Shown here in pieces: positions 1 through 11,390 of a stretch of 64,000 bases of DNA. The position numbers and the translations under genes are program-made. The notes under the pieces were generated by a model. It searched no databases. It saw nothing but the letters and a program-made list of their open reading frames with translations, and was not told the origin of the DNA. Position 1 is the stretch's first letter, and each line of letters begins with the position of its first letter. The stretch comes from Pelobates cultripes (taxonomy: Eukaryota > Chordata > Amphibia > Anura > Pelobatidae), in contig OW240916.1 of assembly GCA_933207985.1 (NCBI GenBank), positions 137,314,832 to 137,378,831 of the forward strand. Reading direction: 5' to 3'.

Positions 1-284
1 TCGCTGAGATCATGAAGCCTTACAGGAAAGCATTGGGAGGTTAGTGTGCATGTGCGGCTAAATGTCACGCTGCACCAATTATATGGTTTCTAAACATAAG
101 AAAAATGTGAGCAAACAAAAAAAAAATAAATAGGTTTGCACAAAATGTGCTTCTCCCTTCAAATGCGTTAATCATGGATAAAAGTAGGGAGAATTTGTTG
201 TCGGCTGGCCACATTTGGGACCCCCACAAAGCAAGCGGCAGCTTCTATTGCGGGCTTGCGGCAAGGGAGTGTTGTAGCCTGAGC

Positions 285-385
285 TCTTACTTCTCAGCTC
301 CTTCGCGCCGCTTAGTGATGCCGTGAGCCGGAATATGACGTCAGAACGGCTCCTGGCATCACTAAGGGAGCTGAGCAGTAAGATC
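285..385. repeat. Palindrome centred on TGACGTCA
   Basis: Imperfect inverted repeat whose arms read outward from TGACGTCA at 336-343 (left arm around GTGATGCCGTGAGCCGG, right arm around CGGCTCCTGGCATCAC, then GGGAGCTGAG pairing with CTCAGCTCC). A closely similar but longer palindrome with the same centre lies at 47421-47588 inside another hAT-like composite. Confidence 0.75.
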
Positions 386-539
386 AAAGCTCCCTCGCCG
401 CCTACTCTGTCAGTTAACCCCCTGCCTGACTGTCCAGCAACACAAGCAGCCCCACTGGACCCAGGTGGGGAATCCACTCCAGTTCTCCCACGGAGGCTGG
501 ATTGAGTTAAATTAAAATAAAATAAAGAAAATAATTATA

Positions 540-925
540 GTGATTTGTGAGTGTTGGGGGAATATGTGTATTAGTGTGTGTCTGTCAGTTAATGTGTGTA
601 TGTATGTCTGTGAGTGTGTGTGTGTGTGTCTGTCTGTCAGTCACTCTGTCTGTCTGTCAGTGAGTGTGTGTGTCTGTGAGTGTGTGTGTGTCTGTCAGTT
701 AATGCGTGTGTCCATGTCTGTCAGTGCGTGTGTGTGTGTGTGTCTGTCAGTCACTCTGTGTCTGTCAGTGAGTGTGTCTCTCTGTCAGTATGTGTCTGAG
801 TTTGTGTGTGTCTTTCAGTCACTATGTGTTTGTCAGTGTGTGTGAGTGTGTCTGTGAGTGTCAGTGTATATATGTGAGTGTCTGTGTATGTGTGTGTCAG
901 TGTATGTGTATCTGTGAGTATTGGT
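540..925. repeat. TG-rich minisatellite (TGTGTGTCTGTCAGT-type units)
   Basis: Degenerate tandem repeat of TGTG, GTCTGTCAGT and GTGAGTGTG units. It is internal to the hAT-like element that ends at 1028. The Cys/Val/Ser-rich open frame it creates is a repeat artefact. Confidence 0.85.
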
Positions 926-1496
926 GTGTATAATTGCCATGTTTAATTGCCGTGTTGGCACTTTGAGGAAAAAAGTTGGTTTGTATTGCGCTTTGGGCAC
1001 TCGGGCTCAAAAATGTTCGCCATCACTGGGTTATAGGCTTCCAACACTATGTAGGGTGGGTGTGAGAGATTTAAGCCAATTGCATTTGGTTAATAAGTGT
1101 TCTTTAGTTTTTTTGGTTTTTTTTAACATTTCAACAGCAGGCAGCAGGTCAAGGCACCACAGAACATCCTGCAACCTCCATTGTTATGCAAGAATAAAAC
1201 AACCTGGTAACATATGTTTAATTATTTTCCAAATCTGTACAATCCTTTTTGACTAATAGTCCATACAGTGCTGTCTAATCAAAAGATCCTTGTTTGATAG
1301 CAGGTGCAAGACTGTCAGGCATTTATTGTGATTTGAAAAACATAAGATCATTGGTCTAGACTAGAGAAACAACATTTGCTGCATCAAGAATTTATAAAAT
1401 GTCACTTCATTCATTAGCATGATTTTATTTTGTCTAAAATATTTACATAATTAATATTGAGGCATAATTTGCATATTTCAGATTTTTTACTGGTCC

Positions 1497-2000
1497 TTAA
1501 AGGAACACTATATCATTAGTAATATAAACCCTTATATTTAATGCTATAGTGCACCTGTCCTTATCTCTTCATAGGCCCCCCTTTGTGAATAAGATTAAAT
1601 AAATAAATCTTTGACTTACCGCTCTGCTTCTCACAGAATCATGGAGGGGGAATAGCCTCCTTCCTGATTGTCCAATCCAATGTTACTTATAGAGGAGACC
1701 TGATGTGCATATACGGCGAACACCGCTCTTGCATCCAAACTTCCACATAGAAGAACATTTAATCAATGTTTCCGCGTCATGTGAAAGAGTTTAACTCAAA
1801 TCACTAGATGAAGATTTAAACCTGTAATGTAAATGTTACTTAACCCCTTAAAGATATTCTATAGTATTATGAATACAAATCTGTATTCCTAACACTATAG
1901 TGCACTCTGGTAACTCCCTTCCTCACGCCCACCTCTCAGCTCATAAAGGGTTAAAAAATAACCTTTAGTCACTTGCTCAATTCCAGTACCGATGTCCTTC
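1497..2000. mobile_element. Fragments of TTAAAGG-type MITEs
   Basis: TTAAAGGAACACTATA starts at 1497 and a related start, TTAAAGATATTCTATAG, lies at 1858. Both are followed by the TATAGTGCAC-type hairpin sequence seen in full-length MITEs of this window. No matching right ends were found, so these look truncated. Confidence 0.45.
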
Positions 2001-2039
2001 AGTGCTGGGTTGGCGCTCTGCTTCCTTCTACCTCATCCA

Positions 2040-2911
2040 ACTGGATGCAGAGTGTGTGTGTAAAGTGAATGCAGTGTGAGTATAGTGAATGCAGTGTGTG
2101 TATAGTGTGCGTAAAGTGAATGCAGTGTGTGTGTATAGTGAATGCAGTGTGTTTGTGTAGGGAATGCAGTGTGTTTGTGTAGTGTGTATATATAATGAAT
2201 GCAGAGTGTGTGTTTGTGTAGTGTGTATAGTGAATGCAGTGTGTGTGTGTGTGTATAATGAATGCAGAGTGTGTGTGTAGTGTGGATATAATGAATGTAG
2301 TTTGTGTATAGTGAATGCAGTGTGTTTGTGTAGTGTGTATATAATTAATGCAGTATGTGTGTTTGTGTAGTGTGCGTATAGTGAATGCAGTGTGTGTGTG
2401 TGTGTTTGTGTAGTGTGTGTATAGTGAATGCAGTGTGTTTGTGTAGTGTGTGTATATAACGCAGAGTGTGTGTTTCTGTAGGTGTGTAATGTGTGTAAAA
2501 TTATTATTTATTTATTTATTTATTCCCCCTCCCTGCTTGTTACCTGGCCAGGGAGGGGGGATATAGCATTCTCTGGTGGTCCTGTGGCATGGACTGTGCA
2601 GTGGGGACCCTCAGCAAGCTCTTACCTTCCCAGCAGCTCCCTTCAGCTCTCCTGTGTAAAGCTCGCGGCCAGTGTGCCGCGCGGAGCATTGCCATGGTAG
2701 ACAGGGGATTTAGACAGGGGAGTTGAAGGGAGCTTCGGGGAAGGTAAGAGCTTGCTGCAGGCCCCACAGGACCGCCCTACTTGTCATGGGCCCGGTGATC
2801 CTTGTATGTATTATTGGCAATATCAGTATCTCTATAGGCCGATACTGATATTGCCGAAAATACCAAATATCGTCCGATAATATCAGCCAGACCGATAATC
2901 GGTCGATCCCT
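2040..2911. mobile_element. hAT-like composite with TG minisatellite and long palindrome
   Basis: A TG-rich minisatellite with units resembling GAATGCAGTGTGTGTGTATA runs from 2040 to 2490. It is followed by a long inverted repeat (2574-2776; arms include AGCAAGCTCTTACCTTCC and its complement) and by a terminus ending GATAATCGGTCGATCCCTA near 2911. The reverse complement, TAGGGATCGACCGATTATC, is a CAG-less hAT-like end. The left end is not clear. No coding capacity is seen. Confidence 0.5.
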
Positions 2912-4661
2912 AAATACTTCACTATTTTCTCTTATGTTTCTATTACATGCCATATTCAACTATCTGAATGGTAATTATATTTTCACATTTGTGATAGTGG
3001 CCCCCTCACTGGTATATGTTTTTACTAAACTATTTTTGGATCTTGTGATTTTGGGATTTTGGCGTAATCCCCTATTTTGAGCGGCTAGCCTGCACTGTTT
3101 AATTGCACTTTTTCCCACTTACCGCCCCCCTGTTTCTATTAAATTAAATATTTAGCCTTGGTGGGTAGAAATGCATCCCTTGTGTTTGCTCAATGGACCC
3201 TACAGGCTAGAGGCGGTGAGTAGCATTAAGGCCTGGCTAGTAGTGTAGGACTTGAAATTTTAAGCCCTACTCTTATAGTAAATAGTTTGCCCAAATGGAA
3301 AATGAGGCAAACCTAAGAACATATGCTAAAAAAAGCCAGTTTAAAAGTCCACGCATAAGTCAAACATATGTTCTATTTACAAGGTGATAGTGGCTGAGCT
3401 GATAAAAGTAATGCTGAGCCCACAATAGGGATAAAGCCTTCTTGAAGGTATATTTTAGTACTGTGCTACTATATTGAAAATGTATACACACGTACTTTGT
3501 AGCTCAATTGAAATATCCTAATGTTCACATTGATTCAGAGATGGATGATGTCACATTGTCATGACAACACTCTGCCTTGTGAATGCTACTTTCACTATGT
3601 ATGATGATATAGACAGTAGAACAGACACAAAATTTTGTAAGCACATTCCTTTCTACAAAACTAGCCCATCAAACCTGTTGCTGTTGCAAAGCTAATTTTA
3701 AATGTACTATACATGGCAACAAAAATATATTTAACTCCATACTGCTGCTTGACATATATTGCAACTAATGTGAAGAGCAGTACATGTTGTACAAGAATGG
3801 AGAATAGAACATGGAATCTCATGTTTGAATGACAAGAATGCTAGAACTATAAATATTTTATTAATAATGCACAGTGACTAATGGTTCCTACAATATCCCA
3901 CTGGCTAATACCAGGAATAAGCATACAAAAATAGATATACGTCAAGCCTATATATCCTCCTTTTTCTACATCTCTGATAATGTGTATACAAAGAAAAAAA
4001 AAAAAGAAGGTGTTATTTTTTAATTAACTTTTATAAAGTTTACAAATTAACAAAAAAAGGAACATACAAATAAATAATTCACAGTTTCCATACTTAAGCA
4101 AGAGCATGTGAAGAGTAGTAAAATATATATATTTATTTTTATATATTTTTAAATCAATGGGCTAATTCAATAGGCATGGGCTTGGAACTGCAGCTCCATC
4201 AGCCCCTATGTTAATCCAACTCTATGATCATTAGGGTTTTAGAGCAAATCCCTCCCCCAGCACCTCAGTTGTGTAGTTGTGGAATCATTTGTCAGAAGTG
4301 AAATTGTGCACTTTTATTGACTGATTCATGCCAATTTGTGAATGATTTGTCTAATGTTACACATAAAGTTGCACTGTAACCTACACAGTAGGGTTTTCAC
4401 CGTTTCTTTCCCCCCTGATGTACAAAGCACATCATTTTGATGTTAATAAAATAAAAATTAAAACATTATAGTTAACAGAGTCAGTTTGCAATAAAAGCCT
4501 TTTTTTTTAACCAGGAAATGCAAGGTGACCTGGATGCAGAAGCTGCAGTGGGAGGGTTTGAAATGAGAAAGGGTAGAAATTATTTTACAAGAGTTTCATA
4601 TACTTCTAGTTGGTTCTGTTTTCTTTTCTCTTTTTTAGGTAATTCTTTTTTACCCCCATAG
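2912..4661. other. Intron sequence immediately upstream of the KLF9 last exon
   Basis: A/T-rich non-coding sequence with no recognisable gene or complete transposon. It ends in a polypyrimidine tract (about 4610-4656) and the splice acceptor CCCCCATAG at 4653-4661. An alternative AG at 4637-4638 is less likely, because the reading frame of the zinc-finger exon starts exactly after 4661. Confidence 0.7.
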
Positions 4662-4891
4662 GTGAACGTCCTTTTCCATGTACGTGGCCTGACTGCCTTA
4701 AAAAGTTCTCTCGTTCTGATGAGCTGACCCGCCATTATAGGACACACACGGGTGAGAAGCAGTTCCGATGTCCTCTCTGCGAGAAGAGGTTCATGAGGAG
4801 TGACCACTTAACAAAGCATGCACGCCGCCACACCGATTTTCACCCCAGCATGATCAAAAGGTCCAAAAGGTCTAACTCTACTTTCGTCTGA
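4662..4891 (+). CDS. klf9: Krueppel-like factor 9, last coding exon (partial gene)
   Basis: This exon encodes the C-terminal 75 residues of a KLF/Sp-family nuclear transcription factor that binds GC-box/CACCC DNA. After the splice acceptor the split glycine codon is completed by GT and followed by ERPFPC. Zinc finger 2 (C-x4-C-x12-H-x3-H, from PCTWPDC to HYRTH) is joined by TGEK to finger 3 (C-x2-[10 protein letters not shown] to HARRH). Finger 1 and the N-terminal regulatory part are in the upstream exon outside the window; the intron between fingers 1 and 2 is where KLF9 has one. The finger sequence and the [10 protein letters not shown] tail match KLF9 as I know it rather than KLF13/14/16. 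The last residues (RSNSTFV) differ from the mammalian tail. It ends at TGA 4889-4891. In frogs KLF9 (BTEB) is a known thyroid-hormone-response gene. Confidence 0.95.
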
Positions 4892-7120
4892 GGGCATAGT
4901 CTGAGTAAGAAAGCTGCTGTACATATCACCTTTTTGCATCTTTTCAGAGGAAATGTAACAGTCCTAACATTCATGCTTTTGCAGCAGTGTATTTAAGAGA
5001 ACCTGCTGTCCAATTTATTTTGGTGGCACATGACTCTAGATATTTTTTTTGTAGTGGTGTGATATGTACCATCACAGTTTTGACTGTAAAACCCTACTGT
5101 GCTTGCTCTGGCATGAATATGTGTTAATGAAATAGATACCACAACGGATTAGCTTTACATTTGTGAAAGAAAATACACATGAGAACACTTGCAACATAAA
5201 TATATATGTATAAGGGAAACTTTTTTTTTTTGTGGAGATAAAACCATACGGTATGAGATTTGGAAAACACATCTTATGAAACAAGCGTACTTGAACTTAA
5301 GACATTTATGTTAATAAGGGACTCTGTATTTTGTGGTTGATGGGATGTCAGTCTCCCGTTAATATGGACATTGAGGGCCTCCATTCAGTGGTGAAAAAAT
5401 TTGGAAGGTGCAGCTTAGGAACATGATATCTGCTTTTCAGTGGGATGGGGAAATGAAAGGCAAAGAATATTAAATAAAGAACCAGAGGACACTGGATTCA
5501 TGAACACTATGCTGCCATTTCACCATCATATATGTAGCCAAAGTCAACAAAAGTGAACTGGAGGATCAAGAGTATTTTTTTTTTCTTTTAAGGGGAGATG
5601 CAATGCTCAGTAGTCTAATGTAGTCTTTAATATTTAAATATCACTTTACCTTTTTCTAATGAACATTTTTACGTCCTTGCTAAACGTTTGGGCAATCTGT
5701 CATGTTACCAGATATGACTACATCTGCCTGAGGAATCGCACGCAGTTGTAGAAAGAGGACTTTGAATGAAGCATATGCCTTTATCCTGCAAGCTTAGTCT
5801 GAATTCTGAAGATTGTGTTATTATTCTCTTAGGTTGCTACGCACGTTTTATTGTATGACATAGCAATGACAAAACGTTTCTGCAAAACCAGAATGTTTGA
5901 CTCCACTATTCACAAAGACATTGCAATATGAGCAATGCTAAGCATTCACACTCTGAGCTGTGTTTATAAAGAATAATTCTGTTGAACAATATCAGGCCGT
6001 TTTGACCGTCCTGTCAGTTGGCCTGTGTCCTACAGTATCACAATTAAAAAAAAAATATATACAGCCAAACTGTACTGACGCAATGCAAGTGCACATCTTG
6101 CACACTGCGTCATTTTAAATGCCTCACCATTTCATCATTTAGGTTTTTAAGATGATGATCAAATGAAATGTTTACATAACTTGATTTGGTAGCTAACAGC
6201 GCCAAATAGTTTTTTTTTTTTTCTTATTTGTTTTTTGCGCACCTTATGTTTCCAGTAAAGATTCACACAACGCCTATATATTTAAACTTGTTCCATACTG
6301 GAGAGGCTAACAATGCCGCACTACTATTAGTGAATAAAAAAAGGCCTCTCTGGTTGTCAAGGGTGTTAACTATGCAGCATTCAGCCATGCAGGCAGTTTA
6401 CAGAATTAATATATTTGTATGTAAAACGCTCAATCCATTCCAGATACAATTAGACCCAAGCACTCCAACCACTTCACACAATATCTGCTTTTATTTCAAA
6501 AGAGCAAAAAAGTCAATTGTGACAGACCACACTATACTCTCAGTTACTGATCAACATGCAGCAACTCTCATAAGGAAAAACAATGCCAACAGTCATTTAT
6601 CTTTGCCAGGCATTATTCATATTTCTTACCTAGTTTTTTAAATTTGGTATTTGTCCACATAAGAGGTAAGATTCACACAATCCTCCAGCTGTTGTTAAAA
6701 AAAACATTGTTTGTGGCAAAGGATTGTGGGAATTATTGGTGAACTACAGCTAGAGAGATGCATGGAATGTCTGTTCCTGCTGGCCATGTGAAAGAGGAAA
6801 ATATTAGAAGTAGAGCTAGAATATGGTACATTAAAAACCAGGGGAAATAATAGCACTGTCATTGAAAGTAATCTGTAAGCATGCATGTCTCAAGGGCTTT
6901 CTTTTTGTATTATCTCAGTTTTGGGTGGACTGCATTAGACTTTTTCCCACTGTCACCTTAAGAAACGTGCATTTGAATGTAATAGTCACGTAAAAGAATG
7001 CAGTCTCTTTCTAAAACCAATTAAATGGTTCCGTTTCAGAATATAAAATATTAGTAAGAACAAGATAAAAATTGTGTACAAAATATGAGCCATACTTATT
7101 CATTGACAAGAAAACTAGCA
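4892..7120 (+). other. klf9: Probable klf9 3' untranslated region
   Basis: Non-coding A/T-rich sequence directly after the klf9 stop codon, with little repeat content, as expected for the multi-kilobase KLF9 3' UTR. AATAAA occurs near 5473, but the true polyadenylation site cannot be decided from sequence alone. The first clear transposon downstream is the MITE at 7121, so the UTR may end before it or run through it. Confidence 0.6.
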
Positions 7121-7638
7121 TTAAAGGATCCTACATCAAAATGGAATGTCATGCCAATTTAAAGGTAGCAGGTTAGTATATTGCTGCTAATGTTAGACAC
7201 TGTAGTCACTATAACCATTTAATCTCTGCATTGCTTAGTCCCTGGAGTCTTCTGGCAGTGTTCCTCCATTCCGAGTTAAACCATTTTCGAGCAGTTTAAC
7301 ACTGAATGAAGGTCTCTGGCTACCCAAAGCACAGCCCCTACTGGAGGTATGGCTAAGGCAGATATTACACACTTCCTTGTTGTCATACCAATTCATGATA
7401 GCAATGGGCACTCTAATAGGCTAAACATTCAGGAAATTACAGCTGTCTGTTGCTTCTCGGGCTAATACTTCATCGTTAGTCCAAGCAGCACAGAGTGGAT
7501 GGGCAGCCGGGGACTCTCATTGAGCATAAAAACATTAAAAACCGTTTAACGCTAAATGAAAGGATGGCACCAGGACACTCCAAACACTAACCAGTTCAAT
7601 GAAATAAAGCAGATACGGGGCCTACAGTGTCCCTTTAA
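7121..7638. mobile_element. TTAA-flanked MITE (T2/Kolobok-like)
   Basis: Begins TTAAAGGATCCTAC and ends ACAGTGTCCCTTTAA, so TTAA flanks an element with short inverted ends (AGGRW.../...CCCT). This end type is known for T2 MITEs of frogs (Kolobok superfamily); piggyBac also uses TTAA. About 518 bp, non-coding. Confidence 0.65.
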
Positions 7639-9068
7639 ATAAGCGGATCATTCCATACTGGGATAGGGTTTTTAGGGATCAGACAGTGATGAGTGCATTG
7701 AATATTAATCAGTCCTTAAGGGGTTATATATCTATGATGACACATTAGCTAGCATTAACAGCATAGTGTGAACATAACTTAGTCTGTTAATTTTGGATAT
7801 CAGTTAAAGGATATAGAAATTATAGAAGTGTTTTGAGGTACAGCACATCAGGCACCTTTAATTTATACACACACAACGAGCATTTCACACACAAACACGC
7901 AGTGCAATGACTTTAGTCAATACAATGACTGTTCTAAACATATACTACATTATAAATATACTATGAAATAAGGAATTTCAGGAAACAAACAAACATTACA
8001 CACTTTCTACCTCTGTTTCAGTTTTTTGAAACACCTAATTATTCCGAATTGCAGAATAATTCTTCCATTGAAAATAACTAGTATGAAAATACTAAAGAAA
8101 AAAAAAATACAAAATAAAAAAAACAACCAAAAAAAAAAAGAAAAAGAAAAATCCTTCCCTTTTATGGTGTTTGTTTATTTATTTTTTAATATTATTTTTT
8201 TAACTGCCATTGGCAGTATATTGAGTTACCCCTCTAAGATCCAGAGGGAATAGAAAAAAAGTCAACAGAACACTCTTTTAAGTCATTAAGCATGGGCAAC
8301 TGTAAGCATTTCTGGTTTTGCATATGGAGCAGAATAAATACATTTCAAGTGGACTACAAGCACAAATTCTTTGCCATGACTTAGAATTGACATTCAAAGG
8401 TGTTTGTTCTTTCTGTTGTCCCTCTGTTCAATAGGGCAACTAGTTATATGTTTAAATGTGACAGATAGGATTGTTTCATAAGTGAAATGGTGTCTGTTTG
8501 TGAAATTTGACAGCTGATGTTGAGCATTGTATTTACAACATCCCGACTTGCTTTAAAGGTGTATTGATACAGGATTAAATTGGCTTCATGGCAGATTCTA
8601 AATATGAAAAATTAAAATAGAATATGTACATGTTTCAGCTTTTAAATCAACATCAAGTCGTTATTATTCTAAGGTAAGTGCATTTTATTCAAGGTGACGT
8701 AAAAGCGATAAAGGAAGTGTTAATTTTGTGATTGAATTACAATGCATGTGTCTATACCACTTCTGAAACCAATGTTTTTTATAACATTTTGTAATTTTTT
8801 GCTTCAAATTCTGTACTCTGTTAGGAGCAAGTTATCAAATTCAGGAAGTCTATTTTCCCATGCACACTCCTATTCTGTTAAATGCCATCATACTGCTTGG
8901 TTTAAACATCAACGTAATACGCAGTAAAACACTGATGTAGATAAACATTCCATGAACAGTAAATCCAACCTTTTGCCCAGCAATGGTTAAGAGAAATAAA
9001 AAACATACTTGCAATTTAATTGTCAATTACATTATTCCTGTGGTATCTACAAAGTCCTGTCTATATCA
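7639..9068. other. No gene seen; A-rich low-complexity stretch
   Basis: No credible exon, RNA gene or complete transposon. An A/AAG-rich tract lies at about 8090-8155, followed by a T-rich tract; the open frame across it is low complexity. Confidence 0.6.
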
Positions 9069-9076
9069 CTGTAGGA

Positions 9077-9223
9077 CAGTGATGGCTAACTTAGACACCA
9101 TAAATTGTTTCTGGACTACATTTCTCATGATGTTCAGCTAGCTTTTAGACTCTAAAAGCTAGCTGGACATCATGGGAAATGTAGTCCAGAAACAATTTAT
9201 GGCGTCAAGGTTAGCCATCACTG
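9077..9223. mobile_element. Palindromic hAT MITE with 8-bp target duplication
   Basis: A near-perfect hairpin of 147 bp with ends CAGTGATGGCTAAC and GTTAGCCATCACTG. The flanks CTGTAGGA at 9069-9076 and 9224-9231 are an exact 8-bp direct repeat, the hAT signature. The loop is near 9149-9156, between the two AGCTAGCTTTTAGA-type arms. Non-coding. Confidence 0.92.
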
Positions 9224-9231
9224 CTGTAGGA

Positions 9232-10951
9232 AAACAAAGTATAGTTTTTGCACTTAATGCCAAAACTGTTCTTAAAACTATGATTTGTGAACCAATTGGA
9301 ATCGATGCCTTTTCTTAGCATTTTTGTTTTCAAAACTAATCACATTTTGTGTATCTGTTAACATTTTGTTAGGTTCAAGGCTCTCTAACAGGCATAGCCA
9401 AGACATAGCTTGTTCAGACATCTGTGATTGCTGGTGATCCTGGTACAAAACAGATCAGCATTAAGCAGCATTTATGGAAAAAACAAAAAACAAAAATATA
9501 AGCATTTCACCTTGCATATCAGTAGAATGTGGGGTTTATTCACTTAACAGTCACTTGAAATATGGTAATGATAATGATTTACAAAATTGAGGGCAAACAG
9601 GCAAGCTTGAAAACATGTCTAATTCACTATAGCGTCTAAACCATGTAAAATTTAAATTTAAAATTGTAGTCCAAATAGATGATCTAGAAAATGTCTCCAA
9701 ATGTTTTCAGTTTGGCAATTTTGGCCTACATTTTGACACACCATTGCTGTGCTGTCCCGTCCCAACATTTTGACGAGACATGCCATAAATCCCCACATGT
9801 TGGTGGCAGAATATAAAATTAAAATAAAAAACTCTGCAGTTAAATAACATGATGATGAAAAATTACTCATAGGGGTCAAAGTGATGACTTGACAACTGAC
9901 AAAACAGACCACTTACTCCACAGATCAAAAAGACTGCCTAGAGTATCAAAGTGTTGCCTTCCAGCAGTTGTTGAACTACAGCTCCAACAATTCTCTGCCA
10001 ACTTATGGACAACAGCTTCCATAACTCACCGCCAGCCAATGGAAAACAGAGAATCTTGTGAAAGTTGTAGTCCACTATCACCTGGGAAGCCAAAGTTTGA
10101 TGCCACTCTTTATTCTTTTTGGACTATACTGGTACAATGCTAACTATGTATGTTATCTATTCTGAGGACAACCAAAACAAAAATTCATGGTGATACATTT
10201 ATTTAAGCCTTTCCAAACTATCATATATTTGTGGCTGCAGATTTTTTGTCACTTGCTATGTGTTTATATGTTTTGGGGGTTTTTAAAGACTTATATGGCT
10301 TTCTTCAGATATGCTAGAATATGTATACATAAAACAACATTACGTATTAATGAAATATTAAAGTATAAGAAAAACAATGAAATGTTTTCATTGTTTTGCC
10401 TATAAACATTTTTTCCACAACTACTGCAACTAAAGAAAAATAACTCAAAATAGATTTACTTAGTAGTCCTAGTTTTTAAAATGCCCAGCTTGTCTGGGCT
10501 TTCAATTAATGTTTGGAAGTTGTAGGTCAAACTTTGCAAGGGGTGAATTACAGTTTTGAAGCTAAACCTTTGCAAATTTTGGTTTGCCTAACCTAAAAGC
10601 AGCTGTCACTAGACCTTAAATTTTGAGTATTTTATAAAAAAAATTATATTTATGAAATGCTCACATTGACTGCATTGGAATTTCATTGAAGCCTCTAACA
10701 CATGTAACATTTTGAGTTTTTCCACTTGGCCATTTCACCACCAGTATGTGCAGAATTTGGAACTACATTTTATTTAGATTTTTTACATATATATTGAAAT
10801 TTAATGCTAAACTTATGAAAGAGCCTTATGAGTCCTATTCTCTCAAAGACCCCACACATTGCATTCTGCATCTCATGAGTACATTATTAACTCACATGTA
10901 AAAGTTTGCTACATTTCTGGGGAATGTATAGGATCGAATTAGAGATATGCC
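9232..10951. other. No gene or complete repeat recognised
   Basis: A/T-rich sequence with many stops in all frames. Short motifs such as GTTGTAGTCC-like pieces (about 9970-10080) resemble eroded hAT MITE arms, but no boundaries can be set. Confidence 0.5.
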
Positions 10952-11390
10952 TTAAAGGACCACTATAGTGCCAGGAAAACATACTTGTTCCTGGCACTAT
11001 AGTGCCCTGAGGGTGCCCCCACCCTCAGGGTCCCACTCCCGTGGCGCTGAGGGGGGAGGAAGGGGTTAATCCCTTACCTTTTTTCCAGCGCCGGGCTCCC
11101 TCGGTGCTGGGACTCTCCTCCCTCTTCTTCAGTCACCGTCTCTTCTTCTGTCATGCTTTCCTATGGACGCTGGCGTCTTCTTACTGTGAAAATCACAGTG
11201 AGAAGCGCGGAAGCGCCTCTAGCGGCTGTCAATGAGACAGCCACTAGAGGCTGGATTAACCCATTTGTAAACATAGCAGTTTCTCTGAAACTGCAATGTT
11301 TACAGCAAAAAGGGTTAAACCTAGCTGGACCTGGCACACAGACCACTTCATTCAGCTGAAGTGGTCTGGGTGCCTATAGTGGTCCTTTAT
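10952..11390. mobile_element. Multi-hairpin TTAA MITE
   Basis: Starts TTAA-AGGACCACTATAG (10952) and ends CTATAGTGGTCCT-TTAT (11390), so one TTAA copy carries a point change. Successive internal palindromes include the GGAAAACATACTTGTTCC hairpin, the GGGTGCCCCCACCC hairpin, the CACTGTGA-type hairpin and the CCACTTCATTCAGCTGAAGTGG hairpin near the right end. Non-coding; related to the copies at 16281, 17184 and 63463. Confidence 0.85.

Larger units (their letters stand above)
1..1028. mobile_element. Right part of a non-autonomous hAT-like composite element
   Basis: The right terminus reads GTTCGCCATCACTG and ends at 1028; its reverse complement, CAGTGATGGCGAAC, has the CAG-type start of hAT elements. 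The 8 bases after it (GGTTATAG) would be the target-site duplication, but no matching copy is visible to the left, so the left end probably lies before the window. Inside are a palindrome centred on 339-340 and a TG-rich minisatellite (540-925). No transposase is visible; short open frames here are repeat shadows. Assignment to hAT rests on the terminus only. Confidence 0.55.

Noticed and set aside
540..845. Cys/Val/Ser-rich open frame of 101 codons
   Set aside because: Translation of a TG-rich minisatellite; no domain, composition dictated by the repeat.
4580..4807. 75-codon minus-strand frame over the zinc-finger exon
   Set aside because: Shadow of the klf9 exon on the other strand; it crosses the splice acceptor and has no recognisable domain.
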